A DNA stretch of 18,866 nt. Source: JBOHUC01 sp050733935 (GTDB lineage: Bacteria > Eisenbacteria > RBG-16-71-46 > DASYSL01). The number at the start of each line of letters is the position of its first letter. Position 1 is the first letter of the stretch. The translations under genes and the position numbers were made by a program. Below, one piece after another: positions 15,069 to 18,866 of the stretch. The notes beneath the pieces were generated by a model, which saw only the letters and a program-made list of their open reading frames with translations, made no database searches and was not told the origin of the DNA. Location of the stretch: the NCBI GenBank assembly GCA_050733935.1, contig JBOHUC010000161.1:1-18866 (forward strand), in the 5' to 3' direction.

Positions 15069-17320
15069 TGTTCGCGCGCCTTCTCCGGGGACGAATGCGG
15101 CTTCGCATCCTCGTCCTTCTGCCGCTTTCGATCCTCCTCGACGGGGGGGTGGCACGCGAGGGGGCAGCTCAGCCCACGCGGGTCACCGGCGTCGTGGTGG
15201 ACGGAGAGGGCGCGCCCGTCGAATTCGCGACCGTGAACCTCCCTGCGCTCAAGCGCGGGGCGATGGCCGACGGCGAAGGCCGCTTCGCGATCGAGCTTCC
15301 CTCGGACGCAGGCCCCGGGCCGTTCGTGCTCGAGATCCTGCAAGTCGGCTATGAGAAGACGCGCGTGACCTGGAGCGCCGGTGCCGGGCTCGTGCGAATC
15401 GTGCTCCACGAGGAGCCGGTGCCGCTCGAGGAAGTCACGGTTTCGACGTCGTCGTTCGGAAAGACCGGAAAGAGCGAAGGGGCCGTACTCGCGCGCATGG
15501 ACGTGTACACGACGCCCGGCGGGGCGGCCGACATCTTTCAGTCGCTCCGGGCGCTCCCCGGCATCAACGCGCCGAACGAGGGCGCGGCCGTGTTCGTGCG
15601 CGGCGGGGATCCGAAGGAGACGTTGATCCGGATGGACGGAGCCGTGCTCGGCCACCCCTATCATTACGAGGGCGCGTCGGGCGGGCTCTTCGCCGGGTTC
15701 GACACGTATTTGTTGAAGAGCGCGTTCTTCTCGAGCGGCGGATTCTCGTCGAAGTACGGCGGCGTGCTCTCAGGCGTCCTCGACATCGAGACCGAAGACG
15801 CCCTCATGACGCGCTCGGTGTCCGTGGGTGCCAACATGGTCGGCGGCGGCGTCTCGACGAGCTGGGCGATCGTTCCCGAGAAGCTCTCGCTCCTCGGCAC
15901 CGTGAGTGCCGCGACGCCCGAGCTCCTGTTCCGCCTCTATGGCTCGGCGTCGGATTTCGAGTCCGCGCCCAGGAGCCAGAACGGCGCCCTCAAGCTCACG
16001 TACAAGTACTCGCCGACCGGGCGCCTGAGCGGATCGTGGATCGGCGCTGGCGACGACGTCTCGGTGATCGCGAACGAGCTCAACTTCGCGGACGCCTACC
16101 GGGCCGACACGCGGAACGATTTTGCGTCGCTCCGGCTCGAGGACCTGTTCGGCGGAAAGCTCGCGCTCAAAGCGCTCGCGTTCGGGCAGCTCTATCGCAC
16201 GAGCTGGTCCTACGGAGAGTTCAGCGGGTCGCGCAACGAGGACAACCTGGGCGGACAGGTGGACGCCGTCTGGGCTGCGACGCCACGGCACGAGCTTTCG
16301 TTCGGCGGGCAGTGGCGCGGCGACCAGGCCGATCTCGAAAGCCTGGCCCCCGCCGACAGCACGGACCTCTATCCGGGCGCGCCGACGCGCGTGTACGGAA
16401 CGAACGCACGCCTCGACTATCCGGGCTTCTATCTCGAGGACAAGCTGCGGGTCGCCGGTCCCGTGTACGCGACACTCGGAGGGCGAGTGGACTACCTCTC
16501 GGGTTCGGACACGTGGACCGTCGATCCGCGGGCGGCGATCGCCTGGCGCGTCGACGACCGGCAGACCGTGCGCGTTGCCGCGGGCCGTTATCACCAGCCG
16601 CCCGATCCGTCGCTCCTCGATCCCGTGTACGGGAATCCGTCGCTCGGGCCGCTCGCCGCGACGCACCTGATTGCGGGCTACGAGTGGTACGAGCGCGACT
16701 TGAACCTCCGCGTCGAGGCGTACCGCAAGAGCTACGACGATCTCGTGTTGAACGACGCAGAGACCTGGTACTCGAACGGCGGCCACGGCTACGCGCAGGG
16801 AGTGGACGTGTTCCTGCGCGGCTCGCACCGGATGCTGACCGGATGGATGTCGTACGGCTATCTCGATTCGAAGCGCATGGAATACGACGATCCGCGCGAG
16901 GTGCCCGCGAGCTACGGCGTGCGCCACACGCTCACGCTCGTCGGCCAGTACCAGTTCGCGACCACCTGGTCGACCGGAGCGCGCTGGTCCCTGTCGTCCG
17001 GCCGCCCGTGGACGCCGGTCGTGGACCGGACGTACGACGCCGCGCGCGACCTGTGGAAGCCGGTGTACGCCGAGAACAACTCGGGGACGATGCCGGCCTT
17101 CCACCGGCTCGACCTCAGGGTGAGCCACCTCTTCAACATTCCCGCGATGCTCGGGCTCCCGGAGAGCGGCGTGTGCGTTGCGTATGCCGAGTGCATGAAC
17201 GTCTTCGGCGTCCGCAACACGCTCGAGTACTACTACAGCCCCGACTACTCGACGCGCTACGCGCAGGACTCCTACTTCAGCCGGCGAATGGTCGTGGCCG
17301 GCGTCGCGCTGTCGTGGTAA
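15068..17320 (+). CDS. TonB-dependent receptor with carboxypeptidase-regulatory-like N-domain
   Basis: 750 aa. A signal peptide (about 1-35, ending GAAQ) leads to a CarboxypepD_reg-like beta-sandwich (38-115: TRVTGVVVDGEGAPVEFATV, ADGEGRF). A TonB-box-like EEVTVS is at 121-126. The plug domain (about 135-245) shows LPGINAPNEGAAVFVRGGD, IRMDGAVLGHP and FSSKYGGVLSGVLDIE. The barrel follows to the last residue, tryptophan (VAGVALSW), a normal outer-membrane C-terminus. It imports a scarce nutrient, or signals, across the outer membrane using TonB energy; the substrate cannot be told from sequence. No tonB, exbB or exbD genes are nearby. The start overlaps the TPR gene stop (TGATG) with AAGGGA just upstream. 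Its place between kinase and regulator genes suggests it is controlled by, or feeds, that pathway. Confidence 0.93.
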   Translation: MFARLLRGRMRLRILVLLPLSILLDGGVAREGAAQPTRVTGVVVDGEGAPVEFATVNLPALKRGAMADGEGRFAIELPSDAGPGPFVLEILQVGYEKTRVTWSAGAGLVRIVLHEEPVPLEEVTVSTSSFGKTGKSEGAVLARMDVYTTPGGAADIFQSLRALPGINAPNEGAAVFVRGGDPKETLIRMDGAVLGHPYHYEGASGGLFAGFDTYLLKSAFFSSGGFSSKYGGVLSGVLDIETEDALMTRSVSVGANMVGGGVSTSWAIVPEKLSLLGTVSAATPELLFRLYGSASDFESAPRSQNGALKLTYKYSPTGRLSGSWIGAGDDVSVIANELNFADAYRADTRNDFASLRLEDLFGGKLALKALAFGQLYRTSWSYGEFSGSRNEDNLGGQVDAVWAATPRHELSFGGQWRGDQADLESLAPADSTDLYPGAPTRVYGTNARLDYPGFYLEDKLRVAGPVYATLGGRVDYLSGSDTWTVDPRAAIAWRVDDRQTVRVAAGRYHQPPDPSLLDPVYGNPSLGPLAATHLIAGYEWYERDLNLRVEAYRKSYDDLVLNDAETWYSNGGHGYAQGVDVFLRGSHRMLTGWMSYGYLDSKRMEYDDPREVPASYGVRHTLTLVGQYQFATTWSTGARWSLSSGRPWTPVVDRTYDAARDLWKPVYAENNSGTMPAFHRLDLRVSHLFNIPAMLGLPESGVCVAYAECMNVFGVRNTLEYYYSPDYSTRYAQDSYFSRRMVVAGVALSW

Positions 17321-17351
17321 ATGGCTCGCGCGGGGCCGGGCGACCCACCCG

Positions 17352-17380
17352 TAGGCAGGCCGGCACACGCAGCGTATGAT
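17352..17380 (+). promoter_or_regulatory. Possible internal promoter before the response regulator
   Basis: TAGGCA (17352-17357) and TATGAT (17375-17380) are 17 bp apart; they match the sigma-70 boxes at 4/6 and 5/6 positions. It lies in the 55-bp gap between the receptor and the regulator. The -10 box covers the first two ATG codons of the regulator frame, so a transcript from here would start near 17387 and could only use ATG 17391 or later. Seen by pattern only. Confidence 0.3.
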
Positions 17381-18242
17381 GCTCACGCTCATGGATCTCG
17401 CGAACACAGTCTCAGGTGGTGCGGCCGGTGCGCCCGTCCCGTTGCGCGTCGTGCTGGTGGACGACGAGGCGCTTGCGCGTTCGCGCGTGCGCCGGCTGCT
17501 CGGCGAGATTGGCGGCGCAGACGTGGTCGGCGAGGCCGACTCGGTGCCGGCCGCGCGCAACATTCTCGCGCAGACGCGTCCCGATCTCGTTCTGCTCGAC
17601 GTCCAGATGCCCGGTGAGGACGGGTTTGCGCTCCTCGAGGGGCTATCGCCCAGGCCGGCGGTCGTGTTCGTCACGGCGTTCGATCACTACGCGGTGCGCG
17701 CGTTCGAAGAGAACGCGGTCGATTACCTGCTCAAGCCGTTTCGGAAGGAGCGGCTCGCGGAAGCGCTCGAGCGCGCGCGCCGGGATCTTGCGCGGCCGGA
17801 AGAGGTGGCAGCGCGACTCTCGGCGCTGGTTGCGGCCCTCGGCGCGGGGGGTGCCCAGGGCGCGACGGTCGGCTTCGGCGCCTCCCCTGCGGGCGGGCCC
17901 GCCGCGCTGCTCGAACGCTTCACCGTGCGCGTCGGCACGCGCCAGATCATCCTCCAGGCCGAGGAGATCCTCTGGTTCGGGGCAGAGGAAAAGCTCGTCT
18001 TCGCGGCGACCGAGAGTGACCGCCACTGGCTCAACTTCACGCTCGATCAGCTCGAGAAGCGGCTCGATCCGCGGCGTTTCGCGCGCGTGCATCGCGGCGC
18101 GATCGTGAACCTGGACTACGCGGCCGCTCTCAAGCCGGGATTCGCGGGAACCTACACGCTGGTGCTTAAGGACCGGGAACGCACGGAAGTGCCGGTGAGC
18201 CGCGCGCGGGCGCGCGCGCTCAAGGACCGACTGGGGGCGTAG
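17376..18242 (+). CDS. LytTR-family response regulator
   Basis: 288 aa from the first ATG. The receiver domain (about 23-138) has the acidic pair D29/D30, phospho-acceptor D75 (LVLLDVQMPGEDG), T100 (VFVTAFDHY) and K120 (DYLLKPF), so it is complete. A Gly/Ala-rich linker (about 150-178) leads to a LytTR DNA-binding domain (181-286: ILWFGAEEKLVFA, RRFARVHRGAIVNLDY). It is the natural partner of the LytS-type kinase, though it lies 3.1 kb away after two envelope genes. The start is uncertain: ATGs at 17376, 17379 and 17391 all lack a clear ribosome site. The three ACCGTTC(G/A)T boxes before the operon match the known LytTR consensus, so it probably controls this operon and perhaps others. No terminator is seen after it; antisense gene remnants begin within its last bases. 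Confidence 0.93.
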   Translation: MMLTLMDLANTVSGGAAGAPVPLRVVLVDDEALARSRVRRLLGEIGGADVVGEADSVPAARNILAQTRPDLVLLDVQMPGEDGFALLEGLSPRPAVVFVTAFDHYAVRAFEENAVDYLLKPFRKERLAEALERARRDLARPEEVAARLSALVAALGAGGAQGATVGFGASPAGGPAALLERFTVRVGTRQIILQAEEILWFGAEEKLVFAATESDRHWLNFTLDQLEKRLDPRRFARVHRGAIVNLDYAAALKPGFAGTYTLVLKDRERTEVPVSRARARALKDRLGA

Positions 18243-18463
18243 GTCCGCCGCGGGGGAAGTTGAATGCTGGCCACACTGCGAGACCGTGGGTCGAGAGTCG
18301 CTTGATGTCGGAGAACGTCCCCGTAACAGCGTAGATGTCGATCATGGGCATGAGTGAACGTCCTTCGCGTAAGCCGTCAATGGACCACCGATCCGGACTT
18401 CGGCCAGCAAACCGACCTCAGAGCGACTCTCGGACCAACGACCCGCATGTAGGGCGATCTAGG
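18243..18463. other. Intergenic and decayed DNA between regulator and hydrolase remnant
   Basis: Apart from the tautomerase stub this stretch shows no supported gene. Base use is less G+C-rich than the upstream 18 kb, and stops occur in all frames, as in acquired or decaying DNA. No clear terminator for the response regulator gene was found. Confidence 0.5.
18297..18351 (-). pseudogene. 5' stub of a tautomerase-family gene
   Basis: From ATG at 18351 the frame reads MPMIDIYAVTGTFSDIK, which matches the start of tautomerase-family proteins that begin MPMIDIYA.GTF. The initial Met would be removed to expose the catalytic Pro-2. AAGGA lies 9 nt upstream. Similarity then stops; the frame runs on to a stop at 18220 inside the regulator gene for a total of 43 aa, far short of the full family length. 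The 3' part is therefore missing or scrambled. It has the same strand as the hydrolase remnant and may once have been in one operon with it. Identification rests on about 17 residues. Confidence 0.5.
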
Positions 18464-18745
18464 CTATGGCTTGGCCGCGTGCGCCGAGCTCCACAGGGCC
18501 CACCCGGGATTCACCCGGTTCGGGTAGAGCGCAAGCATCTTCTCGTAGAGCTCTTGCCGCGAGGACGTTGTCTTCAGGAGCCTGTCGAAGTCCCGGATGT
18601 ACTGTCGCGTCTCATCGATGATCCGGGGGTTATCGTCGTTTTCGGGTCGCTTGTGTGACGCGATAACTGCAGTCGGCTTCAGTGCTTCGATCCTGTCGAG
18701 CGCCGCGAGCCACTCCTGTCGCTGCTCGGCGTTCGACTCGACTAG
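18464..18745 (-). pseudogene. 3' remnant of an MBL-fold metallohydrolase gene
   Basis: The readable frame (stop TAG at 18464-18466) gives ESNAEQRQEWLAALDRIEAL, then SHKRPENDDNPRIIDETRQY and YPNRVNPGWALW. This matches the C-terminal quarter of a group of metallo-beta-lactamase-fold hydrolases. The HxHxDH metal-binding region and all of the N-terminal two-thirds are absent, because the frame runs directly into the transposase end near 18746. An ATG at 18757 overlaps the transposase stop and could start translation, but the product could not be an active enzyme. Family call is moderately sure; the truncation is clear. Confidence 0.7.
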
Positions 18746-18763
18746 AAGTGGTTTCATAACCAC
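18742..18763. mobile_element. Probable IS end at the hydrolase junction
   Basis: CTAG (18742-18745) fits the YTAR target preference of the IS5 group, and hydrolase similarity begins just to its left. To its right, GTGGTT-TCAT-AACCAC (18748-18763) is a short inverted repeat spanning the transposase stop. The exact IS border cannot be fixed because the other end lies outside the window. Confidence 0.35.
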
Positions 18764-18866
18764 CTCAGAGTGATCATCGCGCACGCGATGTAGAAGAACG
18801 CTTGGTAGTGTTCGACGCTGTGATCGTATCGCACGACCATGCGGCGGAACCCGCTGATCCAGGCGT
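18754..18866 (-). CDS. C-terminal end of an IS5-like transposase, cut by the window edge
   Basis: The last 36 codons read AWISGFRRMVVRYDHSVEHY then QAFFYIACAMITLRWL before TGA. The R-R-x-V-V-R-Y-[DE] run followed by a hydrophobic A-F-x-x-x-A-C-A helix is typical of the C-terminus of IS5-family DDE transposases, just after the catalytic glutamate region (which is outside the window). Whether the element is intact cannot be judged here. Confidence 0.7.
   Translation of the reverse strand, partial: AWISGFRRMVVRYDHSVEHYQAFFYIACAMITLRWL

Noticed and set aside
18335..18658. 107-codon plus-strand frame opposite the hydrolase remnant
   Set aside because: No recognisable motif, whereas the opposite strand matches hydrolase C-terminal motifs.

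Overview
The window is G+C-rich DNA (about two-thirds G+C by eye) from a Gram-negative bacterium: it encodes a TonB-dependent receptor, a second large protein ending in a predicted outer-membrane barrel, and several Sec-type signal peptides. A carboxypeptidase-regulatory-like TonB receptor beside a LytS-type kinase and a LytTR regulator fits the FCB-like phyla and some high-GC lineages such as Eisenbacteria, Myxococcota or Acidobacteriota. I cannot place it more exactly.

Layout. (1) Positions 1-8976, minus strand: a secreted-protein cluster, in transcription order a 170-aa DUF11-like protein (8976-8464), an 880-aa DUF11-repeat protein (8413-5771), an 1859-aa protein with DUF11, SdrD-B-like and Ig-like modules ahead of a predicted outer-membrane barrel (5635-56), and the first 19 codons of a further exported protein (59-1) that overlaps its neighbour by ATGA. 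(2) 8977-9451: a 475-bp divergent intergenic region with four inverted repeats, including two near-identical perfect or near-perfect palindromes 44 bp apart. (3) 9452-11735, plus strand: an RnfD/NqrB-like membrane protein overlapping a secreted DUF2330 protein, ending in a GC-rich terminator-like hairpin. (4) 11855-18242, plus strand: a tightly packed signalling and envelope operon made of a membrane SpoIIE-type PP2C phosphatase, a LytS-type histidine kinase, a periplasmic TPR protein, a TonB-dependent receptor, and (after 55 bp) a LytTR response regulator. (5) 18243-18866, minus strand: decayed, compositionally different DNA with the 5' stub of a tautomerase gene, the 3' part of an MBL-fold hydrolase gene, and the 3' end of an IS5-like transposase that appears to have truncated the hydrolase.

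The most interesting part is region 4. The phosphatase and the kinase share the same N-terminal membrane domain, alignable without gaps over about 139 residues, so one sensor appears to have been duplicated and joined to two different outputs. Just upstream of the operon are three copies of ACCGTTC(G/A)T, which match the AlgR/LytTR binding consensus, spaced 20 and 21 bp. The operon's last gene encodes a LytTR-domain regulator. I infer a self-regulating envelope-sensing circuit: twin membrane sensors, the LytTR regulator, and a TPR/TonB receptor pair as target or input. Its ligand and the phosphatase's target are unknown.
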